From contig NZ_JAGMTU010000004.1 of assembly GCF_023703415.1 (NCBI RefSeq), positions 186,001 through 250,000 on the forward strand: DNA of 64,000 nucleotides. The letters run 5' to 3'. The notes under the pieces were generated by a model. The model was not told the origin of the DNA, searched no databases, and was given only the letters and a program-made list of their open reading frames with translations. The DNA comes from Microbacterium sp. USTB-Y (GTDB taxonomy: Bacteria; Actinomycetota; Actinomycetes; Actinomycetales; Microbacteriaceae). Below are positions 33,834 to 41,878 of this stretch, in pieces; position 1 is the stretch's first letter; each line of letters starts with the position of its first letter. The translations under genes were made by a program, and so were the position numbers.

Positions 33834-34646
33834 ATGACCCGCTTCCTCGTCGTCCCGCAGTGGCAGGGCTCCCCTGCCCCGCGGGCGATGCTGCTCACCG
33901 AGGGGGCCGCCGCCATCGCCGGCGACCTCCCCAGCGCGCGGACCACCGTGCTGGAGGTCCCGCTCGAGGCCGGAGACGCGGAGGGCACCGGCGTGCACAG
34001 GCTCAGCAGCCTGCGGCGCACCCGGGAGCTCATCGAGGAAGCGATCACGGCGCATGCCGAGCCCACGCTCGTGGTGGGCGGTGACTGCGGAGTCAGCGTG
34101 GCCGCGGTCGCCGCCCTCCCGGGCGCCCTGCACGACGTCGCGATCGTCTGGTTCGACGCGCACCCGGATCTGCACACCCCGGAGTCGTCGGTCTCCGGCG
34201 CCTATGCGGGCATGGCCCTGCGCGCCCTGCTCGGCCACGACTCGTTCCCGCTCGAGGGGCCGCCGGGCCTCAGCGCCGAGCGCACGGTGCTCGTCGGCGC
34301 GCGTTCGGAGGACGACGCGGAGACCGAGTACCTCGGCTCGTCGGAGATCGTGCGCATCGACGGGCTCGACGACGTCGAAGCGCTCGCCGAGGCGGTCGCC
34401 GCGACCGGCGCCACGCGGGTGTACGTGCACATCGACGTCGACGTGCTGGATCCGTCGGAGCTCGCCGGCGTCTCCTCCGCCGTGCCCTTCGGCCTGCGCA
34501 CGGCCGACGTCGTCGGCGCGGTGAAGGCGCTGCGCGAGCGGCTGCCGCTCGCCGGAGCGACCATCGCGGGCTTCGCCCCGCGCTCCCCCGGCGATGCCGT
34601 GCAGGACCTGGGCGCCATCCTGCGCCTGATCGGCGCCCTCGCGTGA
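33834..34646 (+). CDS. Arginase/agmatinase/formiminoglutamase-fold protein with altered metal site
   Basis: A 270-residue ureohydrolase-fold protein. The metal motifs are DAHPDLHT (about residues 107-114) and HIDVDVLDP (about 201-209), both intact. The first motif, normally GGDHS, reads GGDCG, so the histidine that usually binds Mn(A) is cysteine. The amidine-hydrolase activity is therefore uncertain, as is the substrate. The gene follows pspA by two bases and overlaps the next gene by four bases, so it is part of the same transcription unit. Confidence 0.8.
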   Translation: MTRFLVVPQWQGSPAPRAMLLTEGAAAIAGDLPSARTTVLEVPLEAGDAEGTGVHRLSSLRRTRELIEEAITAHAEPTLVVGGDCGVSVAAVAALPGALHDVAIVWFDAHPDLHTPESSVSGAYAGMALRALLGHDSFPLEGPPGLSAERTVLVGARSEDDAETEYLGSSEIVRIDGLDDVEALAEAVAATGATRVYVHIDVDVLDPSELAGVSSAVPFGLRTADVVGAVKALRERLPLAGATIAGFAPRSPGDAVQDLGAILRLIGALA

Positions 34647-35098
34647 CGGCGGGCGACGCCGCCCGCATCGCCGCGATCGAGGCCGAGGCCGCCGAGATCC
34701 TGGAGCGCGGACGTCGGCAGGACCTGCGCCTGCCGACGGTGCTGCTGCGCTCGCCGGTCAGCCGGATCGGCTACGCCTGGGGAATGGCCGTGGGCTGGAT
34801 CTGGGGCGGCCTGTGGAGCACCGGTCCCGTGGAACGACGCGAGGGCCTGTGGATCTTCCGGGGCATGCCCGCGTGGACCTTCGCCCGGGGCGGCGTCTGC
34901 GTGGCGGGCTGCTACCTGACCGGCGACCACGTGCCGGACGACCGGGTGCTGCGGCACGAAGCCGTGCACAAGCGGCAATGGCTGCGCTACGGCTTCCTCA
35001 TGCCGTTCCTGTACCTGTTCGCGGGGCGGGATCCGCTGCGCAACCGCTTCGAGATCGAAGCCGGCCTGGAGGACGGGCACTACCTGCCGCGCCGGTGA
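34643..35098 (+). CDS. Small protein with HEAVH motif
   Basis: A 151-residue protein of no family I can name firmly; close relatives in Microbacteriaceae are often labelled Fe-S oxidoreductase without obvious iron-sulfur motifs. It has a helical charged N-terminus, a possible membrane-associated stretch (YAWGMAVGWIWGGLW) and an HExxH-like HEAVHKRQW at about residues 110-118, followed by a hydrophobic PFLYLFAG and a conserved acidic end. HExxH with a downstream Glu (FEIEAGLED) suggests a zinc site. The GTG start overlaps the preceding stop (GTGA). Confidence 0.6.
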   Translation: MTAGDAARIAAIEAEAAEILERGRRQDLRLPTVLLRSPVSRIGYAWGMAVGWIWGGLWSTGPVERREGLWIFRGMPAWTFARGGVCVAGCYLTGDHVPDDRVLRHEAVHKRQWLRYGFLMPFLYLFAGRDPLRNRFEIEAGLEDGHYLPRR

Positions 35099-35130
35099 CC
35101 CGCGCCCCGGACGCGGACCGCGGAGTCTTC

Positions 35131-35200
35131 CGACGCGCGCCGGGACGGGTGGACTCAGAGCAGGCCGACGCGCGCCGGGACGGATGGACTCAGAGCAGGC
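35131..35200. repeat. 35-bp tandem duplication
   Basis: Two adjacent 35-base units (35131-35165 and 35166-35200) differ at one base. The unit carries the stop codon and last codons of the SIP-domain gene, so a second, unused copy of that gene end lies just downstream of it. Confidence 0.85.
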
Positions 35201-35654
35201 CGAAGCGCTCCGGGGCGGTGATGCGCTCGGGAGCCATGCCGAGGCGCTCGGTGAGGTGCTCGGCGATGTCGGCCGTGCCGAGGAAGCCGCCGAGCAGCGT
35301 GACCGTGGTGTGATCCTCGGCCCCGTCGCAGAGCATCTCGTCGGCCCAGGCGATCGCGGCGCGCGATGCCGCCGCCCCCGGGGTGCAGCGGCGTCCGGTC
35401 CCGGGCGCACCGCTGCGCGTCGCACGCGGCAGCCAGGTGACCGTCATCCGGGGCGGGACCGAGACCGCGGAGATCGAGGCGGCATCGGGCACCTCGATGA
35501 ACACGCGGCCGGTCGCGCACAGCGGCAGGGTGGCCAGCACCGCCTCTAGCTCGGCGAAGGAGGCCTCGTCGGCGACGACGAGGTGCTGGGCCTTCGACGA
35601 GCGGCGCTGGGCGCGGCGTCCTGCGCGCGCTGTGGTGCGGATCGCGGTGGTCAT
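35190..35654 (-). CDS. SIP (siderophore-interacting protein) domain protein
   Basis: A 154-residue protein consisting of the C-terminal NAD(P)H-binding half of siderophore-interacting flavoproteins (HLVVADEASFAELEAVLATLP; VFIEVPDA). The N-terminal FAD domain of full-length ferric-siderophore reductases is missing. It could be a stand-alone reductase subunit or a regulator of siderophore iron release. The start has GGAGG four bases upstream. A DtxR/IdeR-type iron box overlaps the -35 region, so expression is probably iron-repressed. The reverse-strand end lies inside a tandem duplication. Confidence 0.78.
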   Translation of the reverse strand: MTTAIRTTARAGRRAQRRSSKAQHLVVADEASFAELEAVLATLPLCATGRVFIEVPDAASISAVSVPPRMTVTWLPRATRSGAPGTGRRCTPGAAASRAAIAWADEMLCDGAEDHTTVTLLGGFLGTADIAEHLTERLGMAPERITAPERFGLL

Positions 35655-35678
35655 GATGCCTCCAGGATACCACCGGAT

Positions 35679-35697
35679 GAAGGGTTGCCTAACCTAC
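35679..35697 (-). promoter_or_regulatory. DtxR/IdeR iron box
   Basis: GAAGGGTTGCCTAACCTAC (plus strand) matches the IdeR/DtxR consensus in 14 of 19 positions. It covers the -35 region of the SIP gene, whose -10 (TATCCT, 35669-35664) lies downstream of it. Confidence 0.65.
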
Positions 35698-35728
35698 CCC
35701 CGCACGGCCCGAGGGCCGCTCACCGTGA

Positions 35729-36433
35729 TCATCCGACGAGCGCGGTCCCCAGCGCCTCGAGCTCCGCCCTCGTCAGGCCGGATGCCAGCAGGTAGTCGGC
35801 GGCGGATCCGTGCTCGGCGTCGATGGTCTCGAGCAGCTCGCGCATGACCGGCGCCGGAGACTGGGTCGCCACGGCGATGGCGTCGTGCGCGATCGGCAGG
35901 CGCTCCTCCAGCCACTTGGCGATCGCCCGATTGCGCGACTCCGGCAGCTGCGACGCGGTCAGCGCGTAGTCCTCCACGATCGCATCGCGATCGGCGCCGA
36001 CCGCGGCGAGCGCGAGTGCGACGCTCACGCCGGTGCGGTCCTTGCCGAGCGTGCAGTGGACGAGCGTGGACTCCCCCTCGGAGAGGATCCGGACGACCTG
36101 CACGATGCGATCCGCGCCGCCGGTGACGATGTGGCGGTACAGCCCGGTCAGGCTCACGTCGCCGAGGAGGAAGGAGGCCACCGAACCCGAGAAGAGCGGC
36201 ACGCGGTCGATCCGCAGTCCCGGCAGCGCACACGGCTCGGCGCCGACCTCGCTGTCGTCGCGGAGGTCGATGACCCGCGCGACCCGGGCGGCGAGGAACT
36301 CCTCCGCCTCCGCGCCGGCGTGCGCGAGGTTGCCGGAGCGGAACAGCACGCCCTCCCGGACGCGCGAGGAGCCGACGGGGATGCCTCCGACGTCGCGCAG
36401 GTTCGTGATCCCCGGCACCGTCAGGACCGTCAT
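35729..36433 (-). CDS. Tyrosine-protein phosphatase (MptpB-like)
   Basis: A 234-residue phosphatase with the P-loop HCTLGKDRTGVSVAL, the arrangement of the Y_phosphatase3 group, which includes mycobacterial MptpB. The N-terminus NLRDVGGIPVG and the Asp-containing DLRDDSEV are typical. It may remove phosphate from proteins or phosphoinositides; the target is unknown. ATG 36433 has GAGG seven bases upstream and overlaps the end of an 11-codon leader ORF (ATGA). The SIP gene lies on the same strand but has its own promoter. Confidence 0.88.
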   Translation of the reverse strand: MTVLTVPGITNLRDVGGIPVGSSRVREGVLFRSGNLAHAGAEAEEFLAARVARVIDLRDDSEVGAEPCALPGLRIDRVPLFSGSVASFLLGDVSLTGLYRHIVTGGADRIVQVVRILSEGESTLVHCTLGKDRTGVSVALALAAVGADRDAIVEDYALTASQLPESRNRAIAKWLEERLPIAHDAIAVATQSPAPVMRELLETIDAEHGSAADYLLASGLTRAELEALGTALVG

Positions 36434-36465
36434 CCGCGCACCTCGGCTCCTTGCATCCGGATCAT
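36430..36465 (-). CDS. Leader ORF (11 codons) upstream of the phosphatase
   Basis: Short frame reading MIRMQGAEVRG, whose ATG lies six bases after a TAGGCT -10 box and whose TGA overlaps the phosphatase ATG (ATGA). This is the layout of leaderless, translationally coupled leader ORFs described in mycobacteria. It could gate access to the phosphatase ribosome site, which lies within it. Not shown to be translated. Confidence 0.4.
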   Translation of the reverse strand: MIRMQGAEVRG

Positions 36466-36471
36466 GGCTCC

Positions 36472-36477
36472 AGCCTA
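36472..36477 (-). promoter_or_regulatory. -10 box of the leader ORF-phosphatase unit
   Basis: TAGGCT on the minus strand, six bases before the leader ORF ATG. Confidence 0.4.
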
Positions 36478-36652
36478 GGGTGTGCCCACCGGCGCCTGGG
36501 TCGCCCGCGGGACGCGTGCACGGGCGGGTGCGGAATCCTCTCGGGATCGATATGTCCACTCATCAATGTCAGATCATCGGGAAAGCGTCAGCTCTGGATG
36601 GCAACAGTTGGTCATATTGATCTCGCGAGTCGCGTCGGCAGCGCGACGGGAG

Positions 36653-36658
36653 CACAAT
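36653..36658 (+). promoter_or_regulatory. Leaderless -10 box of the alpha/beta hydrolase
   Basis: CACAAT, six bases before GTG 36665, at the end of an unusually AT-rich 80-base stretch. Confidence 0.35.
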
Positions 36659-36664
36659 GAAGGC

Positions 36665-37600
36665 GTGTCCCCCCTCGCATCAGAAGAGACCTCCGAGTTC
36701 TCCTTCCTCGCCGGTCAGGCCCGCGCCCTGCACGTCGAGGTGCCGCCCGTGCGCCGCGTGTCGCTGCCCCTCCCGGACGGCCGCACGCTGAGCGCGCTGC
36801 GCTACGGCGACGACCCCGTCGAGGTCACCCTGCTGCACGGCGCGGGACTGAACGCGCACACCTGGGACACCACCGTGCTCGCGCTCGGCCGTCCTGCCCT
36901 CTCGATCGACCTCGCCGGGCACGGCGACTCCTCGTGGCGCGAGGACGCCGACTACACCGGGCGGACGCTCGCCGCCGATGTCATCGAGGCGCTGCGCATC
37001 TGGACCGACCGACCGCAGGTGCTCGTCGGTCAGTCGCTCGGCGGCCTCACGGCCGCAGCCGTCGCCGCACACGCTCCGGAGCTCGTACGGGATCTCATCG
37101 TCGTCGACATCACGCCGGGTGTCGATCAGAGCGTCGGCCCCGCCGCGCTCCGGGAGTTCTACCGTGTGGTCGACGGCGCCTCCCGCGACGAGCTCGTCGA
37201 CCGCGCCCAGCAGTTCGGGTTCGGCGGCTCCCGGGACGACACCGCCCGCGGCGTGTTCCTGAACACTCGGGTGCGCCCCGACGGCCGCGTGGAGTGGAAG
37301 CACCACTTCGCGCACATCGCCGCGCAACTGCTGACGGCGGCTCCCTCCGACGTCGCCTCGCCCGCCGCCACGACGGGCATCCTCGGCGAGCACGGCTGGT
37401 CGGATCTCGGGGCGGCCGCCGCTCCGATCGCCCTGGTGCGCGCTTCGCACGGCTTCGTCTCGGAGGATGCCGAGGCCGAGTTCCGCACCCGGGTGCCCTC
37501 CGCGCAGGTACTGCACCTCGACGGCAGCCACAACCTGCAGGAGACCGCCCCCACAGCTCTCGCCGAGATCATCCGCACCGCCGTCGACGCCCGTCCCTGA
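36665..37600 (+). CDS. Alpha/beta-hydrolase
   Basis: A 311-residue alpha/beta-hydrolase. The oxyanion region is LLHGAGLNAHTW, the nucleophile serine is in VGQSLGGLT (about residue 125), and a C-terminal GSHN supplies the histidine. The substrate is unknown. GTG 36665 follows a CACAAT -10 by six bases; an upstream frame would run through the AT-rich promoter. A five-gene ABC importer follows, but a separate -10 box lies before that operon. Confidence 0.85.
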   Translation: MSPLASEETSEFSFLAGQARALHVEVPPVRRVSLPLPDGRTLSALRYGDDPVEVTLLHGAGLNAHTWDTTVLALGRPALSIDLAGHGDSSWREDADYTGRTLAADVIEALRIWTDRPQVLVGQSLGGLTAAAVAAHAPELVRDLIVVDITPGVDQSVGPAALREFYRVVDGASRDELVDRAQQFGFGGSRDDTARGVFLNTRVRPDGRVEWKHHFAHIAAQLLTAAPSDVASPAATTGILGEHGWSDLGAAAAPIALVRASHGFVSEDAEAEFRTRVPSAQVLHLDGSHNLQETAPTALAEIIRTAVDARP

Positions 37601-37653
37601 ACGGTTTGTGACGCCGCGTTCCGCACCCGCGTCGACGAGGCACAGGCCCCGCC

Positions 37654-37659
37654 TAGGCT
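37654..37659 (+). promoter_or_regulatory. -10 box of the peptide/nickel-type ABC operon
   Basis: TAGGCT, about 53 bases before the binding-protein ATG. Confidence 0.35.
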
Positions 37660-37712
37660 CGACCGCACAGCACCCACCGCACCACACAGCCCCCGCCCGA
37701 GAGGATCCCCTC

Positions 37713-39245
37713 ATGCACCGCACCCGCGCTGCTCTCACCCCGCGCCGCCGCACCGTCGGCGCCGTGCTCGCCGGCCTCACCGCGGCCGCCCTGCTGTTCA
37801 CCGCCTGCTCCGGATCCGCCTCGCCCTCGAAGAGCGGCGCGACCGGCGCCGCGGACGAGAACGCCACCCTCACCGTGGGTCTCGTGCTCGAGCCGTCGAG
37901 CCTCGACCTTCGGCACACCGCCGGGGCGGCGCTCGAGCAGGTGCTCGTCGACAACATCTACGAAGGCCTGGTCACCCGCACGCAGGACAACAAGATCGTC
38001 GACCGCCTCGCGAAGAGCCACGAGATCTCCGCGGACGGACTCACCTACACGTTCGTGCTGAACGACGGCATCACCTTCCACGACGGCGCGAAGCTCACTT
38101 CCGCAGACGTCGTCTCGTCGCTGCAGACGGCGAAGGACGACCCGACTGTGCAGGGTCACGCCGACCTCGCCGGCGTCGCATCGATCACCGCGACCGATGA
38201 CAAGACCGTCACCATCACGCTCATCCAGCCGAGCCAGAACTTCCTGTTCAGCCTCACGGGCACCGCGGGTCTGGTGTTCCAGAAGGGCGACACCACCGAC
38301 CTGCAGGCCGCGGAGAACGGCACCGGGCCGTTCACGCTCACCCAGTGGAAGAAGGGCGACTCGCTCACCTTCGCCCGCAACGACCAGTACTGGGGCACGA
38401 AGGCGGGTGTGAAGAGCATCGTGTTCGACTACATCCCCGACTTCACCGCGGGGGTCAACGCCGCGCAGAGCGGCACCCTGGACGTGCTCACCGCCGTCGA
38501 CGCGAACCTCGCCCCGCAGCTGGAGAAGAAGTTCACCCTCACCAAGGGACGCACCACCGACAAGGGGACGCTCGCGTTCAACAACGCGAAGGCGCCGCTC
38601 GACGATCAGCGCGTGCGCGAGGCGCTGCGCCTCGCGATCGACCACAAGGCGATCATCGAGGCCCGCGGCATCGGCACGACGCTGTACGGCCCGATCCCCC
38701 AGCTCGACCCCGGCTACCAGGATCTCTCCGGCACCGCGCCGTACGACCCGGACAAGGCGAAGGCGCTGCTGAAGGAGGCCGGCCAGGAGAACCTCGCCCT
38801 CACCCTCACGATCCCGTCGTTCTACGGATCCACCGTCCCGCAGCTGCTCACCAGCGACTTCAAGAAGGTCGGCGTCAAGCTCACGGTGAACTCGGTCGAG
38901 TTCCCCGCCTGGCTCGACTCGGTGTACACGAAGCACGACTACGACCTCAGTTTCGTGCTGCACGTCGAGCCGCGCGACTTCGGCAACTTCGCCAACCCCG
39001 ACTACTACTTCGGCTACGACAACCCCGAGGTGCAGAAGCTGTACGCGCAGTCGCAGACCGAGCTCGACGCGAAGAAGTCGGCGCAGCTGCTCTCCCAGGC
39101 GGCCGAGATCGTCGCGAAGGACGCCGCCGCCGACTGGCTGTACGAGGACGAGACCCTGACCGCGGTGCGCCCCGGGGTGCACGGCTTCCCGAAGGAGTCG
39201 ATCAACTCGCGGCTGGATCTGCGCGGCGTGACCGTCACGAAGTAA
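37713..39245 (+). CDS. ABC transporter binding lipoprotein, SBP_bac_5 (dipeptide/nickel/opine) type
   Basis: A 510-residue family-5 solute-binding protein. It has a signal peptide with lipobox FTAC (C32). Domain I starts with LTVGLVLEPSSLDLRHTAG and includes TFVLNDGITFHDGAKLTSADVVSSLQ, the strong SBP_bac_5 signature. AGAGGA lies before the ATG. It delivers peptide, nickel or a related ligand to the two permeases that follow; the ligand cannot be told from sequence. Confidence 0.9.
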   Translation: MHRTRAALTPRRRTVGAVLAGLTAAALLFTACSGSASPSKSGATGAADENATLTVGLVLEPSSLDLRHTAGAALEQVLVDNIYEGLVTRTQDNKIVDRLAKSHEISADGLTYTFVLNDGITFHDGAKLTSADVVSSLQTAKDDPTVQGHADLAGVASITATDDKTVTITLIQPSQNFLFSLTGTAGLVFQKGDTTDLQAAENGTGPFTLTQWKKGDSLTFARNDQYWGTKAGVKSIVFDYIPDFTAGVNAAQSGTLDVLTAVDANLAPQLEKKFTLTKGRTTDKGTLAFNNAKAPLDDQRVREALRLAIDHKAIIEARGIGTTLYGPIPQLDPGYQDLSGTAPYDPDKAKALLKEAGQENLALTLTIPSFYGSTVPQLLTSDFKKVGVKLTVNSVEFPAWLDSVYTKHDYDLSFVLHVEPRDFGNFANPDYYFGYDNPEVQKLYAQSQTELDAKKSAQLLSQAAEIVAKDAAADWLYEDETLTAVRPGVHGFPKESINSRLDLRGVTVTK

Positions 39246-39255
39246 CCTCGGCCCT

Positions 39256-40209
39256 GTGCTCCGCTACGCGCTCACCCGGGGAGCCCTGCTCATCGTGGGG
39301 CTCCTCGTCGCGAGCGTGCTGATCTTCCTCGCGCTGCGGGTGTTCCCCGGCGACGTGGCGCAGCTGCTCGCCGGGGACAAGGCCACGCCGGCGCAGGTCG
39401 AGGCGATCCGTCAGGGACTCGGTCTGGATCAGCCCCTGGTGCTGCAGTACCTGGGCTGGATCGGCGGGGTGCTGCGCGGCGATCTCGGCACGTCGCAGCT
39501 CAACGGCGCCTCCGTCGCCGCCGAGCTCGCGCAGAAGGCGCAGGTGACCGTGCCGCTCGCCGCGCTCGCGCTGATCATCGCCCTGCTCATCGCGGTGCCT
39601 TCGGGCATCGGATCCGCGATGCTGCGCGGCCGGGCCGCCGGCACCGCGCTGAACGTCGCGGCGCAGGCCGTCGCGGCGGTGCCGGTCGTCTGGGCCGGCA
39701 TGATGCTCGTCGTGGTGTTCGCGGTCTGGCTGGGCTGGCTGCCCGCCCAGGGCTTCCCGCGGGACGGCTGGGCGGATCCCGGCGCGGCGTTCCAGGCGCT
39801 CCTCCTGCCGGCGCTCACCATCGGCGTCGTCGAGGGCGCCCTGCTGCTGCGCTTCGTGCGCAGCGCGACCCTGCAGGCCGCCTCCCAGGACTTCGTGCGC
39901 ACCGCGGCGGCGAAGGGCCTCACCCGCAACCGTGCCCTGCTGCTGCACGGGCTGCCCGCCGTCGGGCTCTCCGTCATCACCGTGCTCGGCATCCAGGTCG
40001 CGGGCATCATCGTCGGCTCGGTCGTCGTGGAGCAGCTGTTCACCCTGCCGGGCATCGGGCGCATGCTCGTCGCGGACGTCGGCACGCGCGACCTCGTGAA
40101 GGTGCAGGGCGAGCTGCTGGTGCTGACCGGCATGGTGCTGATCATCGGCTTCGTGGTCGACCTGGTGCACCGCGCCCTCGACCCGAGGCAGCGGGAGGCC
40201 GACGAATGA
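39256..40209 (+). CDS. ABC transporter permease, DppB/NikB type
   Basis: A 317-residue permease with six helices, starting at GTG. DppB features include a long periplasmic loop after helix 1 (GDVAQLLAGDKATPAQVEAIRQGLGLDQP) and the coupling region DFVRTAAAKGLTRNRALLLHGLP. It is separated from the binding protein by ten bases and overlaps the next permease by four (ATGA). Confidence 0.92.
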   Translation: MLRYALTRGALLIVGLLVASVLIFLALRVFPGDVAQLLAGDKATPAQVEAIRQGLGLDQPLVLQYLGWIGGVLRGDLGTSQLNGASVAAELAQKAQVTVPLAALALIIALLIAVPSGIGSAMLRGRAAGTALNVAAQAVAAVPVVWAGMMLVVVFAVWLGWLPAQGFPRDGWADPGAAFQALLLPALTIGVVEGALLLRFVRSATLQAASQDFVRTAAAKGLTRNRALLLHGLPAVGLSVITVLGIQVAGIIVGSVVVEQLFTLPGIGRMLVADVGTRDLVKVQGELLVLTGMVLIIGFVVDLVHRALDPRQREADE

Positions 40210-41093
40210 CCGCGCTGCGACGGCTCTGCTCCTCTGCCGCGGGACTGTTCGGTCTGATCGTGGTGGCGCTCATCCTCGTCACGGCCCTGGTGTCGCTGTT
40301 CTGGACGCCGTTCGACCCCCGCGCGACGGATGTCACGTCCCGCTGGCTGCCGCCCGACTGGCCGCATCTGCTCGGCACCGATCTGACCGGCCGCGACATC
40401 CTGAGCCTGCTCATGGCGGGCGCACGCACGACCGTGCTCGTCTCGGCCGGGGCGGGCCTGGTGGCCACCCTGATCGGCATCGCGCTCGGCGCGCTGGGCG
40501 CCCTCACGGCACGCTGGGTGCGCGAAACGATCGCCGTGTTCGTCGACATCCTCATCGCCTTCCCCGTGCTGATCATCGCCATGCTCATCTCCACCGTGCA
40601 GGGAGGCTCCCTGTGGGTCGTCGTATGGGCGGTCGGGATCGGCTTCGGCGTCAACGTCGCCCGGGTGACCCGTCCGGAGCTGCGTCGCGTGCAGCACAGC
40701 GACTTCGTCGTCGCCGGACGGGCCTCCGGGCTGACCCCCGCGCAGAACCTCGTGCAGCACCTGCTGCCCAACGTCGCACCGGTGTTCATCGTGCAGCTGA
40801 GCTGGGCGATGGCGACCGCCGTGCTCGCCGAGGCCGGGCTCTCCTACCTCGGATTCGGCGCCTCCGTCGTGGATCCGTCCTGGGGGATCCTGCTGGCCGA
40901 CCTGCAGCGCTACATCCAGGTGCGTCCGCTCTCGGTCGTGTGGCCCGGTCTCACGATCACGGTCACGGTGCTCGCCTTCAACCTGCTCGGCGACGCCCTG
41001 CGCGACGCCACGGATCCGACCCTGCGCACGGGGAAGCGCTCGGCCCGGCAAGGGCGTCGCGGCCCCGCGCCGCTCCCGGAGGTGACCGCATGA
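40206..41093 (+). CDS. ABC transporter permease, DppC/NikC type
   Basis: A 295-residue permease. DppC features are HLLGTDLTGRDILSLLMAGARTT and the coupling loop DFVVAGRASGLTPAQNLVQHLLPN. It forms the second half of the channel. The C-terminus is basic, and its stop overlaps the next gene's start (ATGA). Confidence 0.92.
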   Translation: MTALRRLCSSAAGLFGLIVVALILVTALVSLFWTPFDPRATDVTSRWLPPDWPHLLGTDLTGRDILSLLMAGARTTVLVSAGAGLVATLIGIALGALGALTARWVRETIAVFVDILIAFPVLIIAMLISTVQGGSLWVVVWAVGIGFGVNVARVTRPELRRVQHSDFVVAGRASGLTPAQNLVQHLLPNVAPVFIVQLSWAMATAVLAEAGLSYLGFGASVVDPSWGILLADLQRYIQVRPLSVVWPGLTITVTVLAFNLLGDALRDATDPTLRTGKRSARQGRRGPAPLPEVTA

Positions 41094-41878
41094 GCCTGGA
41101 GGTGACCGACCTGGTCGTCGAGATCGACGGCCGCCGGGTCGTCGACGGGGTGTCCTTCGCCGTTCCCGACGGCGCCCGCGTGGGGCTCATCGGCGAGTCC
41201 GGGTCGGGCAAGTCGCTCACCGCCCTCGCCGTCATGGGACTGCTTCCCGACGGCGCCACCGCATCCGGCAGCGTGCGCTGGAACGGCCGCGAGATCCTGG
41301 GGATGCCGGACCGCGAGCTCGCGGGCATCCGCGGCGACGAGATCGGGATGGTGTTCCAGGAGCCGCGCACCGCCCTCAACCCGATCCGCACGATCGGCCG
41401 TCAGATCGCGGAGACGATCCGGATCCACGAGCGGGTCGACCGGCGCGCGGCCCGCGCCCGCGCCGTCGCCGAGGCCGCGCGCGTCGCGCTGCCCGACCCC
41501 GAGCGGATCGTCGACCGCTACCCGCACCAGCTCAGCGGCGGTCAGCGCCAGCGGGCGGCGATCGCGATCGCGCTCGCGGCCCGTCCGCGGCTGCTCATCG
41601 CGGACGAGCCCACCACCGCCCTGGACGTCACGATCCAGGCGGGGGTGCTGCGGCTGCTGCTGTCGCTCGTGGAGTCGGACGGCATGTCGCTGGTGTTCAT
41701 CACGCACGATCTCGCGGTGCTGGCCCAGGTCGCGACGCACGCGGTCGTGCTCGCACACGGCCGCGTGGTCGAGTCCGGGCCCCTCGAGGCGCTGCTCACC
41801 GCGCCGACCTCGCCGATCACGCAAGGGCTGCTGCGCGACGCCACCGCCACGCTGTGGCGCGGCGAGGAGGAGGCATGA
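41090..41878 (+). CDS. ABC transporter ATPase, DppD/NikD type
   Basis: A 262-residue nucleotide-binding subunit. Walker A GESGSGKS, Q-loop VFQEPRTALNP, ABC signature LSGGQRQR, Walker B LLIADEPTTALD and H-loop FITHDLAV are all intact. It ends about 60 residues before the C-terminal extension of oligopeptide ATPases, as in the shorter NikD-like proteins. Both junctions are ATGA overlaps, fixing the start at 41090. Confidence 0.92.
   Translation: MSLEVTDLVVEIDGRRVVDGVSFAVPDGARVGLIGESGSGKSLTALAVMGLLPDGATASGSVRWNGREILGMPDRELAGIRGDEIGMVFQEPRTALNPIRTIGRQIAETIRIHERVDRRAARARAVAEAARVALPDPERIVDRYPHQLSGGQRQRAAIAIALAARPRLLIADEPTTALDVTIQAGVLRLLLSLVESDGMSLVFITHDLAVLAQVATHAVVLAHGRVVESGPLEALLTAPTSPITQGLLRDATATLWRGEEEA

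Noticed and set aside
35155-35673. Longer minus-strand frame reading through the tandem duplication
   Set aside because: It is a different frame from the SIP domain and has no recognisable domain; the 35190-35654 frame carries the SIP motifs and a good ribosome site.
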